From Bacteroidaceae bacterium (GTDB taxonomy: Bacteria > Bacteroidota > Bacteroidia > Bacteroidales > Bacteroidaceae): a stretch of DNA of 64,000 bases. The notes under the pieces are model-generated. The model ran no database searches. It was given only the letters and a program-made list of their open reading frames with translations, and was not told where the DNA came from. This document shows, in pieces, positions 36,793-46,328 of this stretch. The stretch spans positions 1 through 64,000 of the forward strand of contig JAFSAT010000044.1 in the NCBI GenBank assembly GCA_017442185.1, written 5' to 3'. Every line of letters begins with the position of its first letter. Position 1 is the stretch's first letter. The position numbers and the translations under genes were made by a program.

Positions 36793-38196
36793 TTACTCTT
36801 CGGGGGTGAACATGGGATCCCATGCAGGTAAAAGGGTGGGTTTCTCTTTGAGTGCTTCCAATACCTTTGCGGGAACATATTTTTTGTCAACCACAAGGCG
36901 GAACATATATTCGTCGAACCACTCGTCGGTCATTATTATAGTACCGTGGAAGCCCGATGATGCTCCCCAGCTGTTCTCTACCTGCCATTTGATGGGCTTG
37001 CCATTGTTGTCGAGGTCTACGGCTTTCAGTGTCATCGCGTGTGATGAGCCGCTGTCGAAAGTCATTATTCTCTCGCGTTTATCCATGCCGAATTCTGTTC
37101 CCAACAGTGTCTCGTAGTCGTAGTTGTTAAGGTCGAGAAGGCCGCGCTTGCTGTCGAGGAATTTCCCTACATCGCACGAGAAGTACATCATGGTGCTGTC
37201 TTTTATGGATGCTATGGCCATGGCTTTTATATCGTCGAGAGGCAGGTTGACGTAGAGCCAATTGTGTCCGTCGTAGGTGTGGCGGTCGTACTCTATTTCG
37301 TATGTCTTCCAATAGGGGCGTGTGGGATCGTTCATCAGCATAACATAGTTATTTTGCAAATCCCAACCTATGTATTTTTGATAGAAACTTTGAGGTGTGT
37401 AGCTTTGAGGCTCTTCGCGATACTCTCCATTGGCATCCTTTGGCGCCCATGTGAATTCTGTCGGTGGTGTGCCGTACACTTTGGCAAGCATGCCGTATAT
37501 TGTTTTAAGTTGCTCCTTTTTTATATTGAGCAGTTCTTTCTCTTTTGCTCCATTTTCGTGTGCTTGACGCAAGCGTATGCCATATTCGCGCAGTTTGCGC
37601 TTAAGCAGGCTGTTGAATGCGCCTGTGTTGTTGCTGGTGTATGTCTCCTTCATTATACCTTTGGGCACTACTCCGTATTTTGTCACAAGGTCGGCAACGC
37701 CGGTGAATGTACCACCGTCGCTGAGCGGGTTTTTAAAGAGCCACTCTACTGTGCGGTCGTCAAAGGGTTTTTTACGTGTGTCTATTATGCCTTGAAGAAA
37801 CAGATTTGATTTTTCGAGCTGATCCCAAAAGAAGTTATATACTTGTGAAAATTCAAATGCGCCCATCTTTTGTTCGGCTATCATTTTTGCACGCATTACG
37901 TTCATGCCTGTGAAAAGCCAGCAGCGTCCCGATGATTCCTGATTGCTTATGCCCTTTGACTCAACACTGTTGCTGAAGTGTGTGTGCATCTCGTTCTGAT
38001 TCTCTTGGTTTAGGGCGAGGGTGTTTACACTGTTACTCAGCATTACATTCCGAAGTGCTTTCTCGGCTCCGACAGGTTTATAACTTTCGGCAAATTCTTT
38101 CAGCATTTGTGCGTCTATTGCTCCATTTTGTGCCGTAGCGCCGATGGTGCATAGCATAGCTGCTATTAAGGCTGTTTTTTTGAGCTTTTTTCTCAT
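36793..38196 (-). CDS. C1-family aminopeptidase (bleomycin hydrolase/PepC-like), exported
   Basis: 467 residues. A signal peptide (MRKKLKKTALIAAMLCTIGA, then TAQ) precedes a papain-fold C1B peptidase. Catalytic residues are Cys92 (SSGRCWLFTG), His386 (SSHAMTL) and Asn408 (VENSWG). Cytosolic PepC enzymes form hexamers; exported versions such as this are typical of Bacteroidales. It probably trims peptides in the periplasm. It is downstream of mfd, with 65 bases between, and carries a TATATTCG near-consensus promoter. Confidence 0.92.
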   Translation of the reverse strand: MRKKLKKTALIAAMLCTIGATAQNGAIDAQMLKEFAESYKPVGAEKALRNVMLSNSVNTLALNQENQNEMHTHFSNSVESKGISNQESSGRCWLFTGMNVMRAKMIAEQKMGAFEFSQVYNFFWDQLEKSNLFLQGIIDTRKKPFDDRTVEWLFKNPLSDGGTFTGVADLVTKYGVVPKGIMKETYTSNNTGAFNSLLKRKLREYGIRLRQAHENGAKEKELLNIKKEQLKTIYGMLAKVYGTPPTEFTWAPKDANGEYREEPQSYTPQSFYQKYIGWDLQNNYVMLMNDPTRPYWKTYEIEYDRHTYDGHNWLYVNLPLDDIKAMAIASIKDSTMMYFSCDVGKFLDSKRGLLDLNNYDYETLLGTEFGMDKRERIMTFDSGSSHAMTLKAVDLDNNGKPIKWQVENSWGASSGFHGTIIMTDEWFDEYMFRLVVDKKYVPAKVLEALKEKPTLLPAWDPMFTPEE

Positions 38197-38261
38197 TTTT
38201 GTATGATTTTGTTATGTTTGATTTTGTTTTGTTTGCGAATATAGTGCTATTTTGTGAAAAT

Positions 38262-41200
38262 TCAAAAACTATTTGTGTAACGCAACATCTCTTCAATGAA
38301 TCTAATAGCGGTATCTATGTTTTTTACCGTGTCGATAATCAGGGTGAGCCGACGGTTATCGGGGCGGGTGCGGCATTTGAACTGTGTCGAGCCGATAAAA
38401 GCGAGTATTTTGCCCATTGTTTCGCTTTCGTACAGGCGACGATTGCTCTCGTCTGCAAAGACGAGGGTCATTTTCCCGCTTTTGAGAATTATCTTCTCGA
38501 TGCCCAATTCTTGTGCTTTGCGGCGCAGGAGCACCATGCGTATGAGGCCTTGCCCCTCGGGAGGGATGGGGCCGAAACGGTCTTTCATACGGTTGCAAAA
38601 GGCCTCTAAATCGCGCTCGTTGGTGATGGCATCAAGCTCGCGGTAGAGCAGTATGCGCTCGTTGCCGTCGGGAACGTATAGTGGCGGAAAATATAGCTCA
38701 AGGTCGCTCTCCACAAGACAATCGTTTACGAAGCCGGCTTTATTATCTTCATTTTCATCGTTCAGGATGTCGGCAAATTCTTCGGTTTTCAGTTCTCTTA
38801 CGGCTTCGGCAAGCACTTTTTGATAGGTTTCGTAGCCAAGGTCGGCTATAAATCCGCTCTGTTCGGCGCCCAAAAGATTTCCGGCACCGCGTATGTCGAG
38901 GTCTTGCATGGCAATGTTCATGCCGCTGCCCAATTCACTGAAACTTTCGATGGCTTCGAGGCGTCGGCGTGCTTCGCTGTTTAGCATGTCGCGTGGCGGG
39001 GTCAGCATGTAGCAGAAGGCTTTGCGCTTGCCTCTGCCCACTCGTCCGCGCATCTGATGCAAATCGCTCAACCCGAAACTTTGTGCCTGATTTATTATAA
39101 TTGTGTTTACGTTTGGGATGTCTATTCCGTTCTCTACTATCGAAGTGGCGATAAGAACATCGTAGTCGTGATTTATAAAGTCGTACAGGGTTTTTTCGAG
39201 TTGCGACGGCTCCATCTGCCCGTGTCCTATGCAGATTCGTGCATCGGGCACATGTCTGTGTATCAGATTCTCAAGCTCGTGCATGTTGGATATTCTGTTG
39301 TTTATGAAGAATATCTGTCCGTTGCGGCTTAGTTCGAAGTTTATTGCCTCTTTTATTACTTCGGCATCGAAAGTGTGTATCTCGGTGTGTATCGGATAGC
39401 GATTGGGAGGCGGTGTTTGTATCATTGAGAGGTCGCGTGCGCCCATTATGGAGAATTGCAGAGTACGGGGAATGGGGGTTGCGGTCATTGTGAGTGTGTC
39501 AACGTTTATCTTCATCTGGCGCAGTTTTTCTTTTACTGCAACACCGAATTTCTGCTCCTCGTCGATGATGAGCAATCCAAGGTCTTTGAACTTTACATCC
39601 TTGCCGGTGAGACGATGTGTGCCGATTACAATATCCACCTTTCCATCGGCAATTTCTTTAAGCACTGTTTTGCTTTGTGCCGATGTGCGAGCGCGGCTTA
39701 GGTATTCTACCGTGCATGGAAAATCTTTCAGGCGCTCTTTGAAAGTAAGATAATGTTGATAGGCAAGCACGGTGGTTGGGACGAGCACTGCAACCTGCTT
39801 CCCGTCGGTGGCGGCTTTAAATGCGGCACGTATCGCAACTTCTGTTTTTCCGAAACCTACGTCGCCGCATATCAGGCGATCCATTGGACGCTTGCGCTCC
39901 ATGTCTTGCTTCACCTCGGTGGTAGCTTTGTGCTGGTCGGGGGTGTCTTCGTACATGAATCCTGTTTCAAGCTCTGTTTGCAGATAGCTGTCGGGTGAAA
40001 AGGCGAATCCCTCCTCGCGGTAGCGCTGCGAATAGAGCTTTATGAGGTCGCGTGCAATGTCTTTTATCTTCTTTTTTGTGCGCTCTTTCATGCGCTCCCA
40101 TGCGCCGGAGCCTAATTTGCTTATGACGGGTGCTTCTCCCTCTCTGCCACGATATTTCGATATTTTATGCAGATTGTGTATTGATACAAATACAACATCG
40201 TCGTTCTTGTATATGAGTTTTATTGCTTCTTGCACTGTGTCGCCGTTGGGTATGCGCACAAGTCCTCCGAATTTGCCTATTCCGTGGTCGATGTGAACAA
40301 TATAGTCGCCGGTTTTGAATTCTTTTAGTTCTTTGAGTGTCAGTGCAACTTTGCCGCTGCGTGCTTTTTCGCTTCGAAGCCTGAAATTGTGGAATCGTCC
40401 GAACAGTTGGTGGTCGGTGAAAAATACAGCGTGCAGTGTATGGTCGATGAAGCCTGCGTGTATTGTGTGGTCGACCGGTGTGAATGGAATGTTGCATCCG
40501 CGCTCTTTGAAGATTGTTTCGAGACGTTCGGTCTGTCGTTTGTCGTCGGCAAGCATGTATATTGTGTAGCCCTTGTCGCGGTATTCGGCAAGGGTGTTCT
40601 CTGCAAGGTCGAGGTTTTTGTGGAAGATTGGTTGCGGCACTGTGTCGAATTTAACTTTCGTTGCTGCTTCAAGGTGCGAAGTTCGCAGTTCCCAATGGCG
40701 AGTGTTCCGCAGGTAGTTCTCTATTTCGGCGGTCGACATAAGTTCGGGCATTCGGGGCGGTGTCTCGTCGGAGAGCCTTGCTTGGAGCGAGAAACCCTCG
40801 TTGCGCAATTTCTCGATGCTGCGTTTGATGTGCTCTATGTCTTTTGTGATGAGAATTGTGTTTTTAGGCAGGAAGTTTGTGATGGGAACACTCTCGCCTC
40901 CCGACATTTTGGGCACAATCACAGCCTCGTCGACTTTTTGTTTGGTTAGCTGACTCTCCACTTCAAAGCACCTGATACTCTCCACCGTGTCTCCGAAGAA
41001 GTCTATGCGAAATGGCAGCTCCGATGAAAAAGAGTATATATCGATGAGACTTCCGCGCACGGCAAATTCTCCCGGTTCGTATACGTAGGTAACTTCTTTA
41101 AATTTAAGCTCACTCAATCTCTTCTCAAGAAATGCACGCTCAATGTTTGTACCTGTTTTTATGTTTATGCTGCACTCTTCGAGTGCCTTTTGCGATACCG

Positions 41201-41606
41201 CTTTTTCGGCAATTGCATCGGGGTGTGACACAATTGTAAGCCCCTCTTTGCGATGGCGGTTGATGAGGCGGCTCATCACCTCGGTGCGAAGTATTCGTCC
41301 GGCATCATCTTCGTGTCCGTATTTCATGGCGCGACGGAACGAGGATGGGAAAAACAAGATATTCTCCTCGCCACAGGCTTGCACCATGTCGTGATACATG
41401 TATCCGGCCTCTTCGGCATCATTCATAATCAACAACATTGTTTGCTCGGGCAGACGCGCCCTCAGTCCGCTCAGAATTAATGCAGAAGAGCTTCCTGTCA
41501 GCCCCCCTATGAGAATGTTCTTTTTCCCATTCTCTTCTTTTAAATTCACAAGAGCTTCAACACCCGGGTGTGCCGCAAATATCTTTTGTAATTCCTTTGA
41601 CTCCAT
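38262..41606 (-). CDS. mfd: transcription-repair coupling factor Mfd
   Basis: 1114 residues from MESKELQKIF. The N-terminal UvrB-homology module is followed by the RNA-polymerase-interacting CarD-like domain (FKTGDYIVHIDHGIGKFGGL, about 440). The translocase domain has GDVGFGKTEVAIRAA (about 590), IIDEEQKFGV and TATPIPRTL, and the RecG-like motor and TRCF C-terminal domain (GSGMNIAMQDLDIRGAGNLLG) follow. It removes stalled RNA polymerase and recruits UvrA. The upstream ATG at 41618 lies inside the -7 box, so it is not used. Confidence 0.96.
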   Translation of the reverse strand: MESKELQKIFAAHPGVEALVNLKEENGKKNILIGGLTGSSSALILSGLRARLPEQTMLLIMNDAEEAGYMYHDMVQACGEENILFFPSSFRRAMKYGHEDDAGRILRTEVMSRLINRHRKEGLTIVSHPDAIAEKAVSQKALEECSINIKTGTNIERAFLEKRLSELKFKEVTYVYEPGEFAVRGSLIDIYSFSSELPFRIDFFGDTVESIRCFEVESQLTKQKVDEAVIVPKMSGGESVPITNFLPKNTILITKDIEHIKRSIEKLRNEGFSLQARLSDETPPRMPELMSTAEIENYLRNTRHWELRTSHLEAATKVKFDTVPQPIFHKNLDLAENTLAEYRDKGYTIYMLADDKRQTERLETIFKERGCNIPFTPVDHTIHAGFIDHTLHAVFFTDHQLFGRFHNFRLRSEKARSGKVALTLKELKEFKTGDYIVHIDHGIGKFGGLVRIPNGDTVQEAIKLIYKNDDVVFVSIHNLHKISKYRGREGEAPVISKLGSGAWERMKERTKKKIKDIARDLIKLYSQRYREEGFAFSPDSYLQTELETGFMYEDTPDQHKATTEVKQDMERKRPMDRLICGDVGFGKTEVAIRAAFKAATDGKQVAVLVPTTVLAYQHYLTFKERLKDFPCTVEYLSRARTSAQSKTVLKEIADGKVDIVIGTHRLTGKDVKFKDLGLLIIDEEQKFGVAVKEKLRQMKINVDTLTMTATPIPRTLQFSIMGARDLSMIQTPPPNRYPIHTEIHTFDAEVIKEAINFELSRNGQIFFINNRISNMHELENLIHRHVPDARICIGHGQMEPSQLEKTLYDFINHDYDVLIATSIVENGIDIPNVNTIIINQAQSFGLSDLHQMRGRVGRGKRKAFCYMLTPPRDMLNSEARRRLEAIESFSELGSGMNIAMQDLDIRGAGNLLGAEQSGFIADLGYETYQKVLAEAVRELKTEEFADILNDENEDNKAGFVNDCLVESDLELYFPPLYVPDGNERILLYRELDAITNERDLEAFCNRMKDRFGPIPPEGQGLIRMVLLRRKAQELGIEKIILKSGKMTLVFADESNRRLYESETMGKILAFIGSTQFKCRTRPDNRRLTLIIDTVKNIDTAIRFIEEMLRYTNSF

Positions 41607-41615
41607 AACAAGATG

Positions 41616-41623
41616 CAAAAATA
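41616..41623 (-). promoter_or_regulatory. mfd -7 box
   Basis: The minus strand reads TATTTTTG, an exact TAnnTTTG, only 10 bases from the chosen mfd start codon. The transcript would then be nearly leaderless. Confidence 0.5.
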
Positions 41624-41770
41624 CATTTTTTTCTCACTTCAAATAATGTAGAAAGCGATGATTAACTTAAATTTATATTATAATTTAATTAGTTTTATAT
41701 ATTTTTTTTCATTTGATGAATGTAATGCTCTCTTTTTTCGTTATCTTCGCAAGATGAATTTTTAAAAAAT

Positions 41771-42514
41771 ATGGCTAAAAGCGATAGTGTTATCATAATA
41801 CCTACATACAACGAGAAAGAGAACATCGAAAAGATGATACGTACACTGCTCTTTCTTGAGCATTCGTTTGACGTGTTGATTGTGGACGATGGCTCGCCCG
41901 ACGGCACGGCTGCAATTGTCAAAAGGCTTATGGCGGAGTATCCCGATAGGGTGTTCATCATTGAACGTTCGGGAAAAATGGGCCTTGGCACCGCATATAT
42001 AGCCGGTTTCAAGTGGGCCTTGCAGCATGGCTATGAATATATTTTTGAGATGGATGCCGACTTTTCGCATAATCCCGACGATGTGCCCCGCCTTTATGAG
42101 GCGTGTGCCAAGGATGGCTATGACCTCTCTGTGGGGAGCCGCTATGTAACAGGAGTGACCGTTGTAAATTGGCCTATGGGGCGTGTGCTGATGTCGTATT
42201 TCGCTTCCAAATATGTGCGCTTCATAACAGGGCTCCCCGTGTATGATACAACAGCCGGTTTCAACTGCTACAAACGCCAAGTGTTGGAGACAATAGGCTT
42301 GGACAGTATTCGTTTTAAAGGTTACGCCTTTCAGATTGAGATGAAATTCACCACACATAAATGCGGATTCAGCATAAAAGAAGTTCCTGTTATTTTTGTC
42401 AACAGGGTGTTGGGCGAGTCAAAAATGAACGGCAGTATATTCAGCGAGGCTTTCTTTGGAGTAATAAAATTAAAGTGGAACAGCTTTTTCAAAAAGTATC
42501 CGCAAAAAAAATGA
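41771..42514 (+). CDS. polyprenol monophosphomannose synthase (DPM1-like GT2)
   Basis: 247 residues, a soluble GT-A fold of family GT2. Motifs: IIPTYNEKENIEKMI, IVDDGSPDGTAAIV, EMDADFSHNPDDVPRL (the D-x-D metal site) and GSRYVTGVTVVNWPMGR, followed by RFKGYAFQIEMKF. It has no C-terminal membrane domain, like the catalytic DPM1 subunit. It should transfer mannose (or a related sugar) from a nucleotide sugar to a polyprenyl phosphate. The sugar is inferred from family only. It begins a plus-strand run that continues to folE. Confidence 0.88.
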   Translation: MAKSDSVIIIPTYNEKENIEKMIRTLLFLEHSFDVLIVDDGSPDGTAAIVKRLMAEYPDRVFIIERSGKMGLGTAYIAGFKWALQHGYEYIFEMDADFSHNPDDVPRLYEACAKDGYDLSVGSRYVTGVTVVNWPMGRVLMSYFASKYVRFITGLPVYDTTAGFNCYKRQVLETIGLDSIRFKGYAFQIEMKFTTHKCGFSIKEVPVIFVNRVLGESKMNGSIFSEAFFGVIKLKWNSFFKKYPQKK

Positions 42515-42530
42515 CGAAAAATAGAGTAAT

Positions 42531-43076
42531 ATGGCAAATAATACGAATGCTCAATTTGAAAAAGTGATAGCCGTGTGTCGGGAACTGTTCGGTAAGAAGC
42601 TCTACGATTATGGCGCATCGTGGCGTATAATGCGTCCGCAGTCCCTTACCGACCAGATATTCATAAAAGCAAAACGCATACGAACCCTTGAGACCGGGGC
42701 CGAGAATCTTGTGGGCGAGGATATAAATTCGGAACTTATAGGCATAGTAAACTATGGTATAATGGCTCTTGTGCAGCTCGATCTTGGCTACTCCGATTAT
42801 TGCGACATAACTCCTGAAAGAGCTATGGAGCTGTATAATGCCAAGGCACACGAGGCGCTCGAACTTATGAAGAAAAAGAATCACGACTACAACGAAGCGT
42901 GGCGCGGAATGCGTACAACATCGTACACCGACCTCATACTCACAAAAATATGGCGCACCAAACAAATTGAGGAGCTTCAAGGAGCCACAAAGGCTTCGGA
43001 AGGCGTGGATGCCAATTACATGGACATGATAAACTATGCTGTATTCGGACTTATAAAGAATGGCGTCGTCGACTAA
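42531..43076 (+). CDS. DUF1599 protein with two tandem copies of the domain
   Basis: 181 residues. Two halves align: KKLYDYGASWRIMRPQSLTD with IVNYGIMALVQL (about 22-82), and KKNHDYNEAWRGMRTTSYTD with MINYAVFGLI (about 115-178). Each keeps the D-Y-x-x-(A/S)-W-R-x-M-R core of DUF1599, a domain also called nucleotide-modification-associated. The enzymatic role is unproven. It lies 16 bases after the mannosyltransferase gene and its end overlaps the next gene by 17 bases, so the three are in one operon. Confidence 0.85.
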   Translation: MANNTNAQFEKVIAVCRELFGKKLYDYGASWRIMRPQSLTDQIFIKAKRIRTLETGAENLVGEDINSELIGIVNYGIMALVQLDLGYSDYCDITPERAMELYNAKAHEALELMKKKNHDYNEAWRGMRTTSYTDLILTKIWRTKQIEELQGATKASEGVDANYMDMINYAVFGLIKNGVVD

Positions 43077-44391
43077 AAAACGGGCTTTTGCTGCGCTGCT
43101 GACAAATATCGCACGTCTGCTGCTGTCGGCTGTGTTCATGGTCTCGGGCTTTGTGAAAGCCGTAGACCCAATGGGCTTCACCTATAAATTGCAAGAATAC
43201 CTTGCAGCATTCGGTTTGACAGGAATAGACGAAGGCTGGATTTTGGCAGGTGCATTGTCTCTTTCGGCAGCAGAATTTATCATGGGAGTGTTGCTGCTTA
43301 TGGGAGTATATACCAGTGTTGCAACGTTCCTGACATTCCTGTTCTTTCTGTTCTTTACTCCTTTTACGCTTATTTTGGCAGTGTGGAATCCCGTACACGA
43401 CTGCGGGTGTTTCGGCGATGCGTTGCAATTGTCTAACGAAGCCACGTTTGCAAAAAATGCAGTACTGCTTGTTTGTGCCACGATGGTGTGGTTCAGGCGG
43501 CGTCTTTTTATACGCCGGATAAGTCCGGTTAATCGTTGGATGGTGTCTCTTTTTGCATTCTGTTATATAGCGCTTGTGGAGGGTGTTTCATTATCGCATC
43601 TGCCAGTGATGGATTTTCGTCCGTTTGCCGTCGGGAGCAACTTGCGCAGCGCCGTGGTCGACATACCATCGGAAATAAAAGTCCTCTATCGTTTCGAAAA
43701 AGATGGGCAGGTGCAAGAATTTGACGATGAGACATATCCCGACAGCACATGGAACTATCTTGGCAGCAGCAGCTATGTGATTAAACAAGGACAACCCGCC
43801 CTTGTTGCCGATTTTGCATTCATGGACATGGCGACAGGCGATGACTATGCCCCGGCAATACTCGAAGATTCGGGATATGTATGTATAGTGGTGATAAACA
43901 GAATAGAAACAGCCGATGAAAGCAGGGTTGACAAGATAAACGACCTCTATGACTATTGTGTGGAGCAGGGAGTGCCATTTTTTGCGGCAACATCATCAGA
44001 AGAAGAGGATGTAGAACTTTGGCGCAAGCGCACCGGCGCCGAATATTCCATGCTCTGGGCCGACGAGGTAATGCTTAAAACCATTGTACGCTCCAATCCC
44101 GGAGTGCTGCTCATAAAAGATGGCCGTGTGGCTGGAAAATGGAATGTGAACGACCTTCCATCAGTGGAACAGTTCCATGAATCGCCCACAGCCATGCCGG
44201 ACAAGGCACCGAGCATTTATCGCTACATACGCGGATGGAAGCAATGGGTATTATTGCTTGTTGTGCCATTGCTCATAATATCATTGGTTGACGTTGCGAC
44301 TATGCGCCGAAGAAAATCCCCCTCGGCAGATGATGCCGCCGATGATAATACAACAACAGATAAAACAGAAGACAAACAACAGTTATCTTAA
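43060..44391 (+). CDS. DoxX/MauE-like membrane protein with thioredoxin-like domain (BT_3928 family)
   Basis: 443 residues. An N-terminal DoxX/MauE-like domain has four transmembrane helices (about 10-155; LLSAVFMVSGFVKAVDPMGF and VWNPVHDCGCFGDAL). The periplasmic region (about 175-385) includes a thioredoxin-like fold around IVVINRIETA and GVLLIKDGRVAGKW, but the redox C-x-x-C is replaced by A-T-S-S. One more transmembrane helix lies near 395-413, followed by a polar tail. The C-G-C-F pair sits in the DoxX part instead. The family is conserved in Bacteroidales, often next to tpiA and folE; function unknown. Translationally coupled to the DUF1599 gene. Confidence 0.85.
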   Translation: MASSTKKRAFAALLTNIARLLLSAVFMVSGFVKAVDPMGFTYKLQEYLAAFGLTGIDEGWILAGALSLSAAEFIMGVLLLMGVYTSVATFLTFLFFLFFTPFTLILAVWNPVHDCGCFGDALQLSNEATFAKNAVLLVCATMVWFRRRLFIRRISPVNRWMVSLFAFCYIALVEGVSLSHLPVMDFRPFAVGSNLRSAVVDIPSEIKVLYRFEKDGQVQEFDDETYPDSTWNYLGSSSYVIKQGQPALVADFAFMDMATGDDYAPAILEDSGYVCIVVINRIETADESRVDKINDLYDYCVEQGVPFFAATSSEEEDVELWRKRTGAEYSMLWADEVMLKTIVRSNPGVLLIKDGRVAGKWNVNDLPSVEQFHESPTAMPDKAPSIYRYIRGWKQWVLLLVVPLLIISLVDVATMRRRKSPSADDAADDNTTTDKTEDKQQLS

Positions 44392-44419
44392 ATATAAACC
44401 TTTTTAAATTAAAAAAGAC

Positions 44420-45178
44420 ATGAGAAAGAAAATTGTAGCAGGAAACTGGAAGATGAATCTGAATCTTCAAGAGGGTATTGCACTTGCAAAAGAACTCAAC
44501 GAGGCTCTTACAGCCGATAAACCCAACTGTGATGTAGTAATCTGCACTCCTTTTATTCATTTGGCATCTGTGGTTCCGGCTGTTGACGCTGCAGTGATAG
44601 GCGTAGGCGCCGAGAACTGTGCCGACAAAGTTTCAGGTGCATACACCGGCGAGGTTTCTGCGGCTATGGTTGCATCTACCGGTGCAAAGTATGTTATTCT
44701 CGGTCACTCCGAGCGTCGCGCATATTATGGCGAGACAGAGGCTATTCTCAAAGAAAAGGTACAGCTTGCACTTGCCAACGGACTTACCCCCATCTTCTGC
44801 ATAGGTGAGGTGCTTGAGGAGCGTCAGCAGGGCGTGCAGAACGAGGTTGTTTACAAGCAACTGGCCGGTTCGCTGTACGACCTCTCTGCTGAGGATTTCT
44901 CTAAGATTATCCTTGCTTATGAGCCTGTATGGGCAATCGGTACAGGACTCACCGCAACCCCCGAGCAGGCACAGGAGATTCATGCCTACATACGTTCTAC
45001 CATTGCCGAGAAATATGGTAACGAGGTGGCAGAAAACACATCCATCCTCTACGGTGGCAGCTGCAAGGCAAGCAACGCCAAAGAACTTTTTGCAAATCCC
45101 GATGTTGACGGTGGTCTCATTGGCGGTGCATCACTCAAATGTGCCGACTTCAAGGGTATCATAGACGCTTGGAAGTGA
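44420..45178 (+). CDS. tpiA: triosephosphate isomerase
   Basis: 252 residues, a TIM barrel of usual length. Substrate and catalytic residues: N and K in GNWKMN (about 7-12), His in ILGHSERR (about 95), Glu in [11 protein letters not shown] (about 169) and the phosphate loop GGSCKASN and GLIGGASL. It interconverts DHAP and glyceraldehyde-3-phosphate. Its stop overlaps the start of the next gene by one base. Confidence 0.97.
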   Translation: MRKKIVAGNWKMNLNLQEGIALAKELNEALTADKPNCDVVICTPFIHLASVVPAVDAAVIGVGAENCADKVSGAYTGEVSAAMVASTGAKYVILGHSERRAYYGETEAILKEKVQLALANGLTPIFCIGEVLEERQQGVQNEVVYKQLAGSLYDLSAEDFSKIILAYEPVWAIGTGLTATPEQAQEIHAYIRSTIAEKYGNEVAENTSILYGGSCKASNAKELFANPDVDGGLIGGASLKCADFKGIIDAWK

Positions 45179-45621
45179 TGAAGAGAACCCTGACAACTGC
45201 AATATTGTTACTCTGCACTCTGTGTATATGGGCGCAGAGTAACATTGTCTCCGAGCTTCAGCGTGATGTGCAGGGACAGGGTTGTGTGCGCATCAAGCAA
45301 CCGGAGAAACTGCTTAATCTGATGGGCTCCATGGCTCAGCAGAATGGCAAGCCTCAACAGATTGAAGGCTATCGCGTAATGGTGTATTCGGGAAATAACT
45401 CTCGAACAGCACGTGAAGAGGCCAATGCCATGGCACAATTCATGCGCGAGAATTTCCCCGGAGCCGAGGTCTATGTGGTTTTTGAATCACCCATACGTGC
45501 ATGCCTCTATGGAGACTATCGTACTCGCGAAGAGGCCGAGGCTGTTATGTATCGACTGAAAGCAACAAAGAAATTCAAAGAGATATCTGTGAGAAAAGGT
45601 CTCATAAATCTACCCTTCTGA
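45178..45621 (+). CDS. SPOR-domain exported protein
   Basis: 147 residues from [20 protein letters not shown], a signal peptide. A SPOR domain follows (about 58-145; IEGYRVMVYSGNNSRTAREE, then CLYGDYRTREEAEAVM). SPOR domains bind peptidoglycan stripped of stem peptides at the septum. The start at 45178 overlaps the tpiA stop (TGATG), indicating coupling. The gene probably contributes to wall or division functions in the periplasm. Confidence 0.85.
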   Translation: MKRTLTTAILLLCTLCIWAQSNIVSELQRDVQGQGCVRIKQPEKLLNLMGSMAQQNGKPQQIEGYRVMVYSGNNSRTAREEANAMAQFMRENFPGAEVYVVFESPIRACLYGDYRTREEAEAVMYRLKATKKFKEISVRKGLINLPF

Positions 45622-45635
45622 AAAATCCTTATATC

Positions 45636-45652
45636 AGAAGTTGTTTAAAATT
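45636..45652 (+). repeat. diverged copy of the dispersed 17-mer
   Basis: AGAAGTTGTTTAAAATT resembles AGAAGCTGTTTAAATTT with two or three changes, 18 bases upstream of folE. Confidence 0.35.
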
Positions 45653-45669
45653 CCATTAAAATTATTATC

Positions 45670-46251
45670 ATGGATAAAAAGATGCGTGAAAATGCTATTG
45701 AAGGGCTTGCTGACAACTGCCGCAACATGCTTGAACTGATAGGCGAGGATGTGCAACGCGAGGGGCTTCTTAAAACCCCCGAGCGTGTGGCTCGCGCCAT
45801 ACTTGATACCACTGCCGGATATTTGGAAGACCCTAAGGCTATACTTCGCGGTGCCATGTTCAAAGAGGATTACAGTCAAATGGTGATAGTGAAAGATATA
45901 GACTTCTACTCACTGTGCGAGCATCATATTCTTCCATTTTTCGGAAAAGTGCACGTTGCGTATATTCCCAACGGATATATTACGGGGCTTAGTAAAATTG
46001 CCCGAGTGGTAGATGTGTATGCCCGTCGTTTGCAGGTACAGGAGCGTCTTACTCTTCAGATAAAAGAGTGTATACAGGAGACGCTTAACCCCCTGGGTGT
46101 AATGGTGGTGGTTGAGGCGCAACATCTGTGTATGCAGATGCGTGGCATAAAAAAACAGAATTCCGTTACCACCACTTCTGATTTTTCCGGTGCTTTCAAT
46201 CAGGCAAAAACACGTGAAGAATTCATGAATCTTCTGCGTAGCAACAGGTGA
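45670..46251 (+). CDS. folE: GTP cyclohydrolase I
   Basis: 193 residues. Zinc ligands and catalytic residues are visible in [19 protein letters not shown] (Cys and His, about 79-82) and [13 protein letters not shown] (Cys about 151). The family signature [19 protein letters not shown] lies between them. It forms 7,8-dihydroneopterin triphosphate, the first step of folate (and queuosine-type) pathways. It is the last gene of the run starting at 41771 and ends at a strong bidirectional terminator. Confidence 0.96.
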   Translation: MDKKMRENAIEGLADNCRNMLELIGEDVQREGLLKTPERVARAILDTTAGYLEDPKAILRGAMFKEDYSQMVIVKDIDFYSLCEHHILPFFGKVHVAYIPNGYITGLSKIARVVDVYARRLQVQERLTLQIKECIQETLNPLGVMVVVEAQHLCMQMRGIKKQNSVTTTSDFSGAFNQAKTREEFMNLLRSNR

Positions 46252-46267
46252 TAATTTATAGTATAAA

Positions 46268-46313
46268 AAAAATCTGCGCCAAAATATTAAAGTTTTTGGC
46301 GCAGATTTTTTTT
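46268..46313. terminator. bidirectional terminator between folE and the hydrolase gene
   Basis: AAATCTGCGCCAAAA pairs with TTTTTGGCGCAGATTT across a short loop. T runs on one strand and A runs on the other let it end both folE (plus) and the hydrolase gene (minus). Confidence 0.85.
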
Positions 46314-46328
46314 ATAATCGGTTTATTC

